The notes: generated by a model not told the origin, from the letters alone. Counted from the first letter of the stretch, positions 1 through 13,191 are shown. The stretch: DNA of 64,000 nucleotides from Planococcus citri (GCF_950023065.1 NC_088677.1:25565230-25629229); one strand, 5' to 3'. A program made the numbers and translations.

Positions 1-2226
1 TGGGATTTGGTAATTTTACTCAGAAAAAATTCAACACCGCTCAAATTTTTTAAACATATTTTTAGATCCATTGAAATTTTAAAACTGTTTAACCCTTTTC
101 ATTCTTGATTTAGGAAAAACTTCAAGTCAGATCTCTTCAAGTGCTGTCTAATTTCTGAATTGAATGTGTCAAAGCACTTTGAAAATTTCAATCAATCGTT
201 TATACTCTTTTGAAAAATTCAAATTCCTATAGGATTCTCAAAATTTTTATTCACAACTTTTCAGACACACGAAAATATTCATCTCAAAATAATTTTCTCA
301 ATTTCGAAACCATAGTTCACCTCTATATGGACTTCAAAAAAATTATCATTGGAGAAGCAGTAAGAGGAGAAGAATGAGCAAGAAGAGGAACTGAATCTAA
401 GTAAGAGAGATCCTCAATTTGAACGAAAATGCAACTTACATATCAAAAATTTTAGCCGCCTAAATTCATTTATTGATTTTGAAGAATTTCCGAAATTTGA
501 AAATGGCAGTTTTTTAAAACCTATAAAGGTATCTAACAGTTCTGCTAATCCTGCAAGTCCTGCTTTTGTCCTCCTTTTTGCTAAACAGTCTTGCTTTAAT
601 TATTGTTTTGCAATATCAGATTTCAGAAGACTTTGAGAGAGGAGGAGTGATAAATAATTTCGTCATTTCAACATGTCTTTTATCCAATCTTCAATTTTTT
701 CAGTCACATTCCTGCGCTCTATTATTTTTTATTTTAAAAAAAGCAAATTAATTCCTTGAAAGTTACCTAGGTACTTAGTACTTACCTGCTAAAAAAAGTT
801 GCCAAATCGAGAATTTCATAATGATTTTTTTTTTCTTCAAAATTCCACAAAGGGGGATGTATGTAAATTGAAAAATTCAAAGAAATTGAATATCCTGTCA
901 CATCAAAAATATGAAAAATGATGTGTAAATTTTTTGAAAAATATCCTGTCATGAGTCCTATTTTAAATTCTTATTTTGCAATTTTATCAGATACCTATCT
1001 TGTTTGCCTGGTTTTCCTTTCTTGAAAAAAATGTAGAGTACTTTTAAAGTAAAAATTTATCAGTTTTGATTTGAAGCTGACAAAATCAAATCCTTTAAAT
1101 TAATAAATTTCATCATTTCCGGTCATTCTGCAAACCTTAAACGTAATTTTTGATTTTTCCAAAATTTTTGAATTTCTCCAAAAGGCGCAAAATCAACGTG
1201 GGCGACTAAAAATCGAGTTCTGGCATACTTTCGATCTTACACCTCAGGCAATTTCCACCTCAACTACCTCAAGTTTCAAAAAACTCGCTGAACTGGTCGA
1301 ATATACCTAGGCCATAACTTGATTTTTAGCTACCTAAGTCCTAAATTGATTTCCGTGCATTTGGGAAAAATTCGAAAATACAGGAAAAATCAAAGAACGC
1401 GCTGGAGGCTCCAAAATGGTTATAAATTGTGAAATTTGAATTCCGAGGAGGGGATCATTCAGTGATTTTGGGACAGAATATGGTCATCGAAATGATCTTA
1501 AAAAATTCATTACGCGAATAGAAATGTTTTGATTCTTTAAATTGTTTGGTTCACGAATATGAATGTAGTCAAAAAACACACGCAAGGTGATCTGTTCAAA
1601 ATTACTCCATTTGTAGTCGAGAATGACCAAAAGTTTGATTTTTAGCCTTTCAAATTATTTTACACGCATTCTTGAAAAATTCAAACATTGTGTAAAAATT
1701 TTCGATTTGGGGCTAAAATTTTGAAATGGGGCGTTGCAAAAAATTAGAGCACTTTCTCGGCTCACAGACTAAGTACAATCCTTTAGTTGGTGTTATAGTT
1801 TTTAGTTTCAAGTTTAAAAAAATAAAATCCACAAAAAAATACAAGTAAAAATATAAAACTGTAATAGTGAGATTAGGAATTCTTTGATATAGACGGTGAT
1901 TATGGTAAATACATCATGAGGAACCATGTCAAGAATTATTCCTTGGAGACGGAATATTTCTCTCTTCCAAACTAGCTCAAATATCGGAGAGATACCGTCC
2001 TCCCTAACGCCAATATTCATTTAAATTATGAAGAATGTAAATAAGAACACTCAAATGAACATTTCATGTCCCAAAAGATAGATCGTAGGTTCTAGTAAGA
2101 AGAAGCACTTTCATATGGGTTGCCTTTTTCCCAGTCTGGATTCTGGTAAAAGGTCCGAGAGATATAAAGATATTTATTAATTCCCCCCATTCTGGGGTTA
2201 CGTTAACACATTGAAATAAATTACGT
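1..2226. other. AT-rich sequence without recognised gene
   Basis: I see no spliced coding pattern and no terminal repeats. A short match (GCTGGAGGCTCCAAAA) at 1401-1416 is shared with the foldback family at 8561-10380, so part may be an old repeat fragment. Confidence 0.4.
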
Positions 2227-2234
2227 TAGCCACC

Positions 2235-2824
2235 CAGGGCTTGCAAACTGAAACCAAAACCAAAACCGAAACCAAAACCCCCAAAAACCGATTAAAATTG
2301 CTCAAACCGAAACCAAAACCGAAACCAGGAGCGTTATTTTCCCACAACTGAAACCAAAACTGAAACCAGGAGCGTTTATTTCTCAAATTCAAAACCAAAA
2401 CTGAGAGCATAACCCATTGAAAACTGAATTGGTTTTGGTTTTGGAATTTTTCGGGTAATTAGCCAAATTAATGTTGCATTTTTGATAAAAATAAAGTAAA
2501 AACTGATGCTAAAGGTGAAAAGGCCTGAAAAATAAAAAAGTTGACAAATTTGGCACTGCCAAAGTGCCGCTTTCTAGTCACATACACAAAGTATTTGAAA
2601 AAGTGATCACTTTCTTGGCCTTCTTCCCTCTAAAAAAATGGAGAAAAAAGGAAAAAACCAAAACCGAAACCGATTCTTTTGAAATCAACCCGTTTCAGCA
2701 AAACCGGAACGAGAGAGATAATACTCGTATTTCAAAAAACCTAAACCAAAACCTTTACTTTTTCAAAAAACATAAAACCTGAAACCAAAACCGAGAGTGA
2801 TATCTATCCGGTTTTCAAGCCCTG
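2235..2824. mobile_element. hAT-like non-autonomous element, 590 bp
   Basis: The ends are CAGGGCTTGCAAAC and, inverted, CAGGGCTTGAAAAC. An 8-bp target duplication TAGCCACC flanks both sides (2227-2234 and 2825-2832), the hAT size. The interior is filled with degenerate GAAACCAAAACC-type hexamers and has no transposase. It lies downstream of the KASH gene. Confidence 0.88.
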
Positions 2825-2832
2825 TAGCCACC

Positions 2833-3600
2833 TAAGGTGGTATAAATCAGGGTCATAACCCAGACCTTGTCATCCCGAGTAGCAAAAACTGAGTAAAGAG
2901 GCGAGCTCAACAATCTATGAGAGATACCTCGAGTTCCTGAATCGTCTGTGATGTCATAGAGTTCAAACATTGCCAATTACTGTAGGGTGAGAAGTACCCA
3001 GGGGGTTTAAGCCCATAAAATTGTCTAGAACGATCTATACTTGATGACCTTCACGAGATACATCTTCGCATCATCACCTCAGGCGATGAGTACAATATGG
3101 ACTATACCATAGGCAGTCAGGGCATATTTCCCCATTACAAAACCACCAAAAAAAATATTACTACATTACTTACCATTCCAAAAAAAAACACATTTTAAAA
3201 ATTAACATTCAACAACCACCAACCAGAGGCACTTGGGCCCAGCGAGCCACCGAATGTCCGAGCGTCGTCAGTTTCCCACGAGCGCCTCGCAGGAAATTGA
3301 CAGAGGTTCGAGCAATTCACCCCAAGTGACCCATATAGTACTAGGTAGGTAGAGGTACTTACTGTAATTAATAAACAAAACAACCTACCTAAATAAACGA
3401 CCGCAATATATTTGAAAATTACAAAATTTGATATAAATCTCAACTTTATACAAAAATAATTATTATAAGCTCACCGGTTTTAAACTTAAATAATGAGCTT
3501 CAACATAACATGGTTAAATTAATAACAAACAACACAAATAATACCAATAAAGACACTTGACATCTGAACCCTTATTAGAATTAATTTCGAATCTTATCTT
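2833..3600. other. Intergenic, possible 3' region of the KASH gene
   Basis: Downstream of the minus-strand KASH stop. I see no convincing polyadenylation signal on the minus strand and no other gene. Confidence 0.35.
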
Positions 3601-3610
3601 TTTAAATAGA

Positions 3611-3830
3611 TTATATATTAAATGGAATTACATTGGTGGTGATCCATCTGGCTGGATACCTCAACATGGGTTCCAAACTCCATGCCATGTTATTAGCAGT
3701 CGAACATGTAGATTCATTGTAGATCCGCAGGATTAGGAATCCTAACATGACAAAAATGAACGCCCGTATTACTCGTCCGAAGGATATACGAGTATTTCCA
3801 CGTGACAGTATACTTCGGTTTTCTTCTTCG
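3611..3830 (-). CDS. KASH exon: membrane segment and luminal tail
   Basis: This last coding exon carries residues 900-972. A basic stretch (RGNTRISFGR) leads into a membrane helix (VIRAFIFVMLGFLILRIY, about residues 920-937). A luminal part follows with the conserved Cys (STCSTANN) and the signature SLEPMLRY. Known KASH peptides end a few residues later in a PPPX-type tail that docks in the SUN pocket. Here the open frame instead ends in WITTNVIPFNI and a stop at 3613-3611. The +1 frame, skipping the base at 3646, reads Gly-Ser-Pro-Pro-Met then TAA (3645-3628), very like the expected tail. A one-base insertion, real or from assembly, is the simplest reading. Confidence 0.88.
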
Positions 3831-6800
3831 CTGTAACACAGAAAGCAGACAAGAATCAATCAATTAGTAAAACACGTTTGAAAATTCAAATATTCAAAAT
3901 ATTAATTTAATCGATGACGAGAAAAAAAATCTAGTGAACTAAAATAATTACTTCGATGTAGTTGATTCGGGTGTATCAGAGTGGTCCATCGGTTCGATTG
4001 TACGTTCGTCCAAGAACTATTAAAATACAGTGAAAAATAAGCCATTAATTTATGGTGCATTTACAATAATATCCGATCGGTATCTACTAACGTATCGTTC
4101 CCAATTTCAATACAAATTATTCTGATTTTGTTTTAATGCAACACAAATATTTACCGTTTCTTCAGAGTTGAGATCTTCATTCGATAGTTCGATTAACCGT
4201 CCAATTTTTCCATTCAATCTTGAGACGAATTTTTTCAGAGCCGAATATCGATCCAACGTTTCTTGAACAAGGCTCGAGTTACGAATGTGATTTTTAGACA
4301 ATAAATCAGCGTACGATTCTTCCAATAGTTTGAACTGTGTACTATGATTATTTATCGCTACAGAAATTGACTGTAAAAAATGAAGAAAATTGTAGCAAAT
4401 CTGAATTTTAAAGCCGGTAAGGTACCTAATTGAATAAAATAAGAAATAAATTACGTTCAACTTGGCAGCCAGGCTATTAATATCAGAAAATGGTATTTTA
4501 TCACATTGAGACTGTATTTTAGTTAAAAGTTCACGTTGCTCTGTCAACCACGGATCTTCCAATCGACATAACGATAATACTTCTTGAATCATTTTCCATA
4601 CGACAAATATACGATCTTTGCATTGAGCAGATTCCATTTGCAACCAAGTCCACCTGCAAAAGAAATAATTCGTTTATCAAAATGATAAAACACGAATAGG
4701 TACGAACTTCCTAAAAAATATTTAGCCTACTTTCTGTCTAACGAGGTGTATCTCACTATGACGGATTTAATATCCATCGAAACCTTGCAATGTTCACAAT
4801 CCATTACAAATATCTTGCACCTTTGCAACACATCAGATACTTCTTGTTTCCGCTGATCGATTTCTTTTTGCAATGCCTACAAATAGATAGTAGGTATTAA
4901 TTGAGAGTCTGATACAGAATTCCACATCGCTAGAACACGAATAGTAGGGTAGGTACCTCGTGTTCTTGAATTTTCTCATTCAAAGCAGATTCATCGAATC
5001 GTTCGAAGAATATAATCGTGTTTAACTTAAGACTCAATTTTGGGATCCGTACAATAAGGTTCTTGATATTGCTTCTTGATGTTGTCAATTCCTATTAAAT
5101 GAAAAAATCACGTTACAATTATTTGTTCATTAAAATTGAAATCGTAAACGAGCATCTTATACTATTTCACACCTTTACGATATGTTTAATTTTTTCAACT
5201 TCTCTTTTTGTATTGTCGTTGACTTTCTTCCAAGCATCCATTACGTCATTAATCCGGTCGCAGATTGATTCAGTCGCAGATTCAGATTCGTATTTTGATA
5301 AACATTTGCCGGTACTCAACAGCCAATTGTATTCATCGTGTTTGGAATCTACATCGGTGCAGAATTCGTTTTCTAATTGTCTCAGTATAACTTCGAGATA
5401 GTCTTGGTTCTTACAGAATTTTTTCAAATTTGTGTTCAGGTCGTTCGCCCAACTTATGAAACTCTGTTGTCTATAAATTCAAAATTAAACCAGTGTAAAT
5501 AAATTCAAACGGAAGAAAAAAATCAATAATTAAAGTTACAAGTTGTAGATACCGTTTATCGAATGTATCCCAAAGAGATAATTTTTCTTCTAATTGGAAG
5601 ATCAAAGTTGACAACTGGTACTTTATATCATTTTGTTGTTGTCTCAATAACCATATTCTTTGCCTAACGACTTCCATATCTTTGGGATTCACTGCCAGTT
5701 TGAGTATCTCTTCTAGATTTGTTAATTCGTTCGTAGCTTCATCCAAAGCGACAATTTCCTCTTTGAATTCCTATGAAATGTAAAAATATGAATTATTTCT
5801 TCGGAAATTCGCAGAAAAATAAGTAAAATAATTAGGTACCTACCATAAGCTTATCAATTTTTTGTTTAATTTCAACAACGGCGTAAGTTGTCTGTTTAGA
5901 AGAACAAACTTCGTTATCGATGCCTTTGTAAATTTTAATAAATATTTGTTCGATATTGGAAACTATGTCGTCGTACAGTTTGGCTACGCTTTTAATCTTG
6001 AAAAGATATTCGTGCCATGTTTTGAGAGCCGCTTCTGAATTATTAAGTCTTTTGTAGCTGGAATCCAACTCGACCTTAACCGACGTAATAATGACACTTT
6101 GACTGCAGCCACTCATCAGAGCATCGTGTTGGTCGCATAGATTATCAGCCATTGAGATACCTTTGGTTATCTTATTCAGCAAATCCTGATGAAAGAAAAA
6201 AAATCATGAAATACATAAAATATAGTTGACTTATTTTGACGAGACTGTATTTGCTTACTTCGATTTCATGTAATGATGCATCTATTGTTCGAATATAAAT
6301 AGATCTCAAGTTTAGGTGTGACTGTTCAGACTCAATACAACGTAAAAACGATAACAGCTCTCTTTGGTCTTTTTGGTAACGTTGCCATAATAATAGTCTT
6401 TGTTTAACCTAAATCGAAGCAGAAATTTTTCATAACAAATCAGTACCTAAAATCTCAAAAAATTTATTGAAAAGAATTCAAATTTTAAAACATTACTCGA
6501 TGATGCCTGGCAATGACATTGGAAAGAGTTTCATTGTGAAGTTTATTCAAAGATTCCAACTCTCCACTCAAAGATGATCCTATTCGTTTAGTTTTTTCAT
6601 CAAGCAGAATAGAACTTTGCGATCGTAAAAGGTTTTCATACAGCTGCAAACAAATCGACGTTAAAATACGATAGAAAAAAATCAGCAAACTAAAACGAGC
6701 GAGCAATACCTGGCAAATTAGATGGTCGCTGTTCAAAGTATGATAATTATCAGGAATAGCGGATGCGAGGAAGTCTTGAATATAAAGTAAATAATCAGTC

Positions 6801-7775
6801 CATAATTTTAAAGCTTCAAGATAGTTCTGTTCACCGGATACAGACGAGAACAATCCATGGAACTGTTGGAACGTTTCTTTGAATACCTGTTGCCACGACT
6901 GGAACCAAAAACAAATTAAAAATAATCAAAAAATACCTACTAATTTTACGCACAAAAGTGATATTACGAATACTTTACCTCCAGCAAATTCACAACTGAA
7001 ATTTTTTGCCTACCAGACGAAGCATCTGGATCGATTAGAATTTCAATTTGTTCTTTTTCGAAAACGGTAACATCCTGCAGAGTACTACTAACTGATCTAA
7101 TATCTTCCAATTTCCTACTCAATAAAGCGATCTCATCGGCTAATAAGTTATCCTTCTTGACACCGACTTCGGTAGCGATTTCCATAACCATACCGTGAAG
7201 CTCGACGAGTTTTTCCAATTGTTCATTAACTGCTTCTTCGTATATCTACGTATAAATAAGATCGACTTTTAGAAAATTCTGCACGGATAATTTTCGATAA
7301 GTATGAAGGAAAACGTAAGGTACCTACTTGTAACTGTTGGACAGCTTTTTCGGCTGGTAGAGTCGATAACGAACTCAACTGATTATCAACCCATTCGTTA
7401 ACGATATCGCTATTTTTTCTATACACTGTCCAGATTTTGATGGCGTTTTGATACCGTTCGCATAAATTTCGTAATGATTTACGAGAATCGTTCCACTGTA
7501 CGACAGACTCGTCCTCGACAGTGATTTCGATCTCATTTTGAACTTCCAGCGAAGAACAAGATTTTAAGTGATCGACAGCTGAGCGTAATTCTGGTTCTCG
7601 AGTCGATAATGATTCGGAAAGTTCCTGTAAAATATTACACATACACCAGTACAAATCTTTGAGGATTAATTACGAATGCGAATGATTCTTAGAATAAATA
7701 CGTGGAGCGAAAAAATGTACTTGAGAAAAATGAACATATACTTACCATATTCATTGTCAAATAGTCACTAGTCAT
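3611..7775 (-). CDS. KASH-domain spectrin-repeat protein (nesprin/Msp-300-like), 15 exons
   Basis: Nesprin-type proteins sit in the outer nuclear membrane and bind SUN proteins through a C-terminal KASH segment, linking nucleus and cytoskeleton. My model on the minus strand joins 7775-7746, 7624-7328, 7245-6979, 6898-6710, 6643-6497, 6408-6259, 6185-5844, 5770-5553, 5470-5173, 5091-4957, 4876-4731, 4653-4455, 4370-4155, 4016-3952 and 3830-3611. All introns are GT-AG and every phase matches, giving about 972 residues. The start ATG at 7775-7773 is preceded directly by an in-frame TGA, so this is a real or alternative 5' end. Residues 11 to about 880 are helical, rich in Glu, Lys and Leu with regularly placed Trp (for example ALKTWHEYL, KIWTVYRK), as expected for about eight spectrin repeats. 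The KASH segment is in the last exon. Full nesprins are far longer, so this may be a short isoform of a bigger gene or a compact paralogue. Family assignment is firm, orthology is not. Confidence 0.87.
4957..5091 (-). CDS. Short spectrin-repeat exon of the KASH gene (45 codons)
   Basis: An open, phase 0-0 exon lies between an acceptor (TTTAATAG) and a donor (GAG|GTACCT). It encodes a helical stretch beginning ELTTSRSNIKNL and ending EKIQEHE. It contains no Met near its start and is short, so a simple ORF search would miss it. It keeps frame between the flanking exons 5470-5173 and 4876-4731. Confidence 0.75.
7746..7775 (-). CDS. First coding exon of the KASH gene
   Basis: This 10-codon exon (MTSDYLTMNM) has an in-frame TGA just upstream and the donor ATG|GTAAG at its end. 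It joins in phase 0 to the exon at 7624-7328 across a 121-bp intron. It is too short to stand alone; the splice site, phase and upstream stop support it. A second in-frame ATG at 7754-7752 could also serve as start. Confidence 0.6.
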
Positions 7776-8560
7776 TCAAAAGAAATATTTTATTAACAGA
7801 CCAATTTTATTATTACGTACACCGCAGCACTTGTTGGGCTAAGGTTTAGATTAGAATTGAACATGAACAACTTGAACACATTTTTGTCGAAAATGCTATT
7901 CGCAATCGTTATCATCATATCTCTAATAACGTGTTATAATTCCTGCCAGTCCACTAATAATAAACAACAATGTACCAACAAACGACAAGCATGGGCCTGA
8001 GTTTGAAATTCAAATGAATTCACTTAGCTTACGAAAGTCATAGAAACCGGTTATTGTCTTATTGAGTGTATCTAGATTTCAAGTCACGTACCATTTACCG
8101 TTGGTTAGTCTCACCATGTGTATCAAAATCCCCAAATAACATCTTGGAGGTTTAGCATGCGACCTAAGCCTATTTTTGGCAATTTTTCAAAATTGCAGTG
8201 TGGAAATCGGAAAATTGCCCTGGTCGGCTGAAATATCAACTTTAGCAACTGGTTGATTTTTTATTCGACGTTGAATTTTTTTTAAGCTTTTCATTTTTCT
8301 CGGACACACCCGAAACTTGGGACCTAGGATAAATTATTCCATCAGCCCACCCCTCCTCTGCAACCTATTTCCAGAAAATTTTTTAGTTGCACAAATCCGG
8401 AAGCAGATTTGACAATACCTACAATTGTAGTTGTACTTCAGTACTAGGTACCTATACTAAAGCACCACAAGGGGTGAAATACCTACTTGAAATTGATCAA
8501 TATTGGATGGACAAGTCATTTTTCAAATTTCAAACAAAAACTACACGAATGAATGTAGTC
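7776..8560. other. 5' flank of the KASH gene
   Basis: This should hold the KASH-gene promoter and 5' UTR. No clear core-promoter motif stands out, and I see no other gene. Confidence 0.3.
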
Positions 8561-10380
8561 GGGGGGGCGCATAAGGATCACTTGCACCCTCCTGCCGATC
8601 CTCCGGGGCAACTTTTTTCTTAAAGGGGGAGTCCTGAGGAACACTTCTAGCCCTCGTCTTCAAAAAAAAAGTGGCCCTACTTACAAAATGGCAGACATTT
8701 TGATTGACAGATCAGCCGAAATCGCAGACAAACGTAGATCAAAAGATCATGAAAAAATTCATCACCTGTCAAAATTTGAAGTGCTGAAGTGCCTTTTACG
8801 ATTTTTGGTGAATTTTTGAAAATCTTAAAGCCAAAAATGAGGGAAAAAATCAAAATTTTACCAAATTGACTAAGAAAGCTAAAATTTGGGATATACCCTA
8901 TTTTCGACATGCCAAATCGATTGGAAACTATTTCAACCCGTTTTGAGCAGTTCTGGAGCCTCCAGCTGATTTTTGAAACTCGGAATTTCCACAAAATTTC
9001 ATCAAACGGAGGTGGAAAGACGAAATTTACTCTGCAAACTAATTTCAATACCCTACGAAGTCAATTGCAGGTGGATTTCAAGTCGTTTTGGAGCTTCCAG
9101 CGACTTTTTGAAAATTACTGGAGCCTCCAGTAGATTTTTGAAACTTGAACGGGGATGGAAAACCGAAAATTACTCTGGAAAACTGAATTTCAATACGCTA
9201 CGAAGTGAACTGCAGGTGAATTTCAAGTCGTTTTGGAGCCACCAGCGACTTTTTGGAAATTACTGGAGCCTCCAGTAGATTTTTGAAACTTAAAATCTCC
9301 CAAAATTTCATCAAATGGAGATAGAGAGCCGAAATTCATTCTGAAAACTAATTTCAATGCGCTACGAAGTCGACTGCTGGTGGATTTCAGTCGTTTTGGA
9401 GCCTCCAGCGATTTTTTGAAAGGTGGTATGGCGTTTTTTGGAAAATTGACATTTAAAAAGGAGCTAGAAGCTTCAAAACTATTTGAAACCACCATGTAGT
9501 CGACTTCACGTCGTATTGAAATTAGTTTGCGAAGTAAATTTCGGCTTTCCATCTCCGTTTGATGAAATTTTGGAGAAATTTCAAGTTTCAAAAATCTACT
9601 GGAGGTTCCAGTAATTTCCAAAAAGTCGCTGGAGACTCCATAACGACTTGAAATCCACCTGCAAATTGACTTTGTAGCCTATTGAAATTCATTTGCTGAG
9701 TAAATTTCATCTTTCCATCTCCGTTTGATGAAATTTTGGAGAAATTTCAAGTTTCAAAAATCTACTGGAGGCTCCAGTAATTTTCAAAAAGTCGCTGGAG
9801 ACTCCAAAACGACTTGAAATCCACCTGCAATTGACTTCGTAGCGTATTGAAATTAGTTTGCAGAGTAAATTTCGTCTTTCCATCTCCGTTTGATAAAATT
9901 TTGTGGGAATTTCGAGTTTCAAAAATCTGCTGGAGGCTCCAGAACTGCTCAAAACGGGTTGAAACAGTTTCCAATCGATTTGGCATGTCGAAAATATACG
10001 GGAAATCCCAAATTTTAGCTTTCTCGATCAATTTGATAAAATTTTGATTTTTTCCCTCATTTTTGGCCTAAATTTGATTTTCAAAAAATCACCAAAAATC
10101 GAAAAAGGCACTTAGCAATTGAAATTTTGAGAGGTGATGAATTTTTGCCTGATCTTTCGATCTACGTTTGTACAGTTTAAAAAATTTCGTGCAAGTCTTA
10201 TGTTGGAATGCAAAATCTGCGATTTCGGCTGACCTGTCAATCAAAATGGCCGCCATTTTATAAGTAGGGCCACTTTTTTTTTAAAGACAAGGGCTAGCAA
10301 TGTTCCTCAGGACTCCCCCTTTAAGAAAAAAGTTGCCCCGGAGGATCGGCAGAAGGGTGCAAGTTATGCTCCCCCCCCCC
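8561..10380. mobile_element. Foldback element, 1.8 kb, with iterated arms
   Basis: Two long inverted arms (about 8561-9420 and 9480-10380) start with a G run and GCATAA...CTTGCACCC and share GGGGCAACTTTTTTC, the AAAATGG...CATTTT segment and inner units. Each inner unit contains GCTGGAGGCTCCAAAACG and a TTTCATCAAACGGAG segment, repeated two to three times per arm. No transposase and no clear target duplication. A one-armed relative is at 58530-59470. Confidence 0.75.
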
Positions 10381-13187
10381 ACTTCTTGAAAATTCGTAGC
10401 AGACATTTTCAGACCAATAATTTTCCAAAATTGAACACCAGACATAGTTGAGGCAGATGATAGTTATCTCAAAAAAACGCCCTAATCGATAGGAAATGGG
10501 TGGCTAGCCCTGTTCAGCACTCACACTGTCACATATGAAATGAAATTTTTTTGAACAGAGAATTTTTCAAAGCTCATTTCTTGAAGCAGGTATAGTTATG
10601 GTTAATTGTATATTAACGATTCATAAATAAACCAATATTGGTCTGAGAGGAGGATTAACGAGCTGTTATTGACTATATAAGCGAATAAACTGTAAAAAAG
10701 AAATACGATTTTTATCGCGATATATTATACTCGCCTTCGAAATGAATCGAAGGGGGAACCCGGTGTAGGAATTTTCTAAAGCGACATTCGACTTCAAACC
10801 ATTTTCTCGTGCGAATGGATTATTTCTACACATAAAAAAAACGAGGGAGGGAGGAAGAGCGAAAACGAGCAAAAAAGGCGCGAATTATCTTCGATAAAGT
10901 TAGTTGGCTTATTGGGTAGGAAAAGTTGGATTGCGTTCAAACAATAAATAAAGAACTTGCTTAAAAACCGATACATAAAGTAAATCTAAACACCGAGATC
11001 GTTTCAAACCGTAGTGTATTATCACATTTTAATGAAACCATTGTCTTACTCTATTGCCAAGAATGCAAATGAAACGTTCAAATTTAATGAGGCTTTGTGC
11101 AATTCGTGTCGTTACAAAATTTCGAGAGTATATTTTGCCAAAATTTAATAAAGTTTGTGTTTTCCATTTCGTTAATAAAAAAATAAATTACAAGCGATTT
11201 GTTTTCTTTCTATAAAATGTATTTAATGAAATTTTTGTCACTTAAATGGCCCCGTGTTTCTTTTCTTCTTTCTTTTTGCATAAAAAAAGAAACAATTTTG
11301 GTAGAAAAAAAAAGAAAAAAAAAAGGTGTTTGAAAGATTTCCCTCGTTTTCTTTTTTTTTACACCTCTGCTTTTTTTTCTACAATTCGCGCAAAAAGAAC
11401 AGAAAAAAGCGCCTCGAGCAACACGGTTTCATTAACTCGAAATATTAAATATATCGATAAGTTTCCCTTTTAGATATGTGTAGTATGTGCCTATATACAA
11501 ATGATATATGTTTCGATATAACTAAAAAAAAACTTTCGTTTCCCCTTCGAGAAATCTGCGTACCTATCGAAGCAGGATACTCGTATAATATATTTTTTTA
11601 AACCGCCACTAGTCGTTTATACAGTAAGAAAAAAAAAGTCGAAGTAGAAAAAAAAAGTTTTACATCTACTTTGTAAAGCCTTTCACCTATATACGACACA
11701 CCGGATTGTAAAATCCTTTAATCTGACAAAGAAGGTTACGAGTAAAGTGAGGAAAGGGAAGTAAAGCAGAAAAGAAGTATAAGAAAGAAAAAGAAATAGA
11801 AGTACTTACCTAAGATTATCCAAAAGCGCTTTATCTCTTGTGAAATTCTCTAAATTTACGATAAAACTTTGTTTCGTGTTCTTTAAAGAACGTATATTAA
11901 ATTGCACGTTACCTCGCTTCGCGCATCCTCCCCCCCTCCTCTTGCCTTGTTATTCTCCTCATTCCATTCGCATAGCAAAAAAAAAAAATACTACAAGAAA
12001 AAATTGACGTGGAAAAAAACTCTCAGCAACCAGAGAAAGAGCTAAAAGAATAAAAATACGTATACAAGTTTGCCAAACAAAAATGTTTCAAAAGAGAAAA
12101 TTATCGAAAATATTATTCCGCTCGAGAATAACCAACATACTTCGTCTATTTCCTACCTACGCTCGTACCTCTTTTTTTCCTTCGCTATTTTCAGCGAAAA
12201 AAAAGTTTTTTTCATCTTAATTAAAAGTAAAGAAAAAAAAATGCAAAAAAAACACAAGCATTTGTGAAAATATTTTTTATGCCGACGGTTTAAAGAATTA
12301 TATAATTAAAAAGAAAATGAAAGAGAACTTTGAAAACATTTTCATGCTTAGGAACTCGCTATTCGAGTATTTATGTACTGTATATCGAGACGATAACGCC
12401 AAACAAAGTTAATTTCGAATTAACACTGAAAAGTTAACAAAAGTAATGATGCCGGAGAACTCGCAGCTCGACGAAAGTCTTTGTATATAAGAATATCATC
12501 GTCGCAATTACTATAACGCTATACGTCATGCAGATATATACAAATTATCAAACCATCTAAATAACGTTACCCGGCTTAAATTTATCCTTTCGCGTGCTTT
12601 ATTCGAGAAATAAGGGGGAAAAATTAACAACGCTTTAGTTTCGAAATGAGGAAAAAAAACTATGCTTTAGGTTTGGAAGTGTAATAAATGTACCAATTCG
12701 TTGTGGATGAATATACTCGTTAGTTGCTGGGAAATTGTTATACTTTGCGTTGGTAGGTCAATTTTATGGCCTCAGTTGATCTAAAATTTTAGCCCATTGC
12801 TTTAAAATGGACCCGATTTATATGAAATTCTAAATGTATGCACGAGAAGCACAGATCGGTAAACTTTTATTCAGAATCAAAATCGCTCAATATCACAATT
12901 TATTTCAATGTGAATTCGAACTACTTGAAAATTCGAAACGAATAACGAAATCACAAAAACTTACCATAATGGAAATTCCTTTTGATAATAAAATTTATGC
13001 ACTCACCTGAAACAAACAAATAAAGATTTCAATTAGTTGATTAGTAATGAATTTGTTGAATAAATATCCATGTAAAACAATCTAGAAATTATCCTTAAAG
13101 TTTACTAAAAATTATTCTCATAAAATGTGTAACATTTGTAACAATTGCTCACACAGGACAAAACAAAATACATTGCGCAACAAGTGC
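10381..13187. other. Single-copy-looking AT-rich stretch, no gene
   Basis: The base pattern is more complex than in the repeats around it (many TCG and CGA words, TATA-like runs), but no spliced coding signal or zinc-finger motif appears. It could be regulatory or intronic to the plus-strand gene. Confidence 0.35.
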
Positions 13188-13191
13188 TTAA

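Noticed and set aside
2198..2410. Minus-strand FWFQFW / GFGFGF peptide
   Set aside because: It is a translation of the hexamer filling of a hAT-like element.
8973..9952. Several open frames with repeated SRFLKLE and FGASSDF words
   Set aside because: They follow from the iterated units of the foldback element on either strand.
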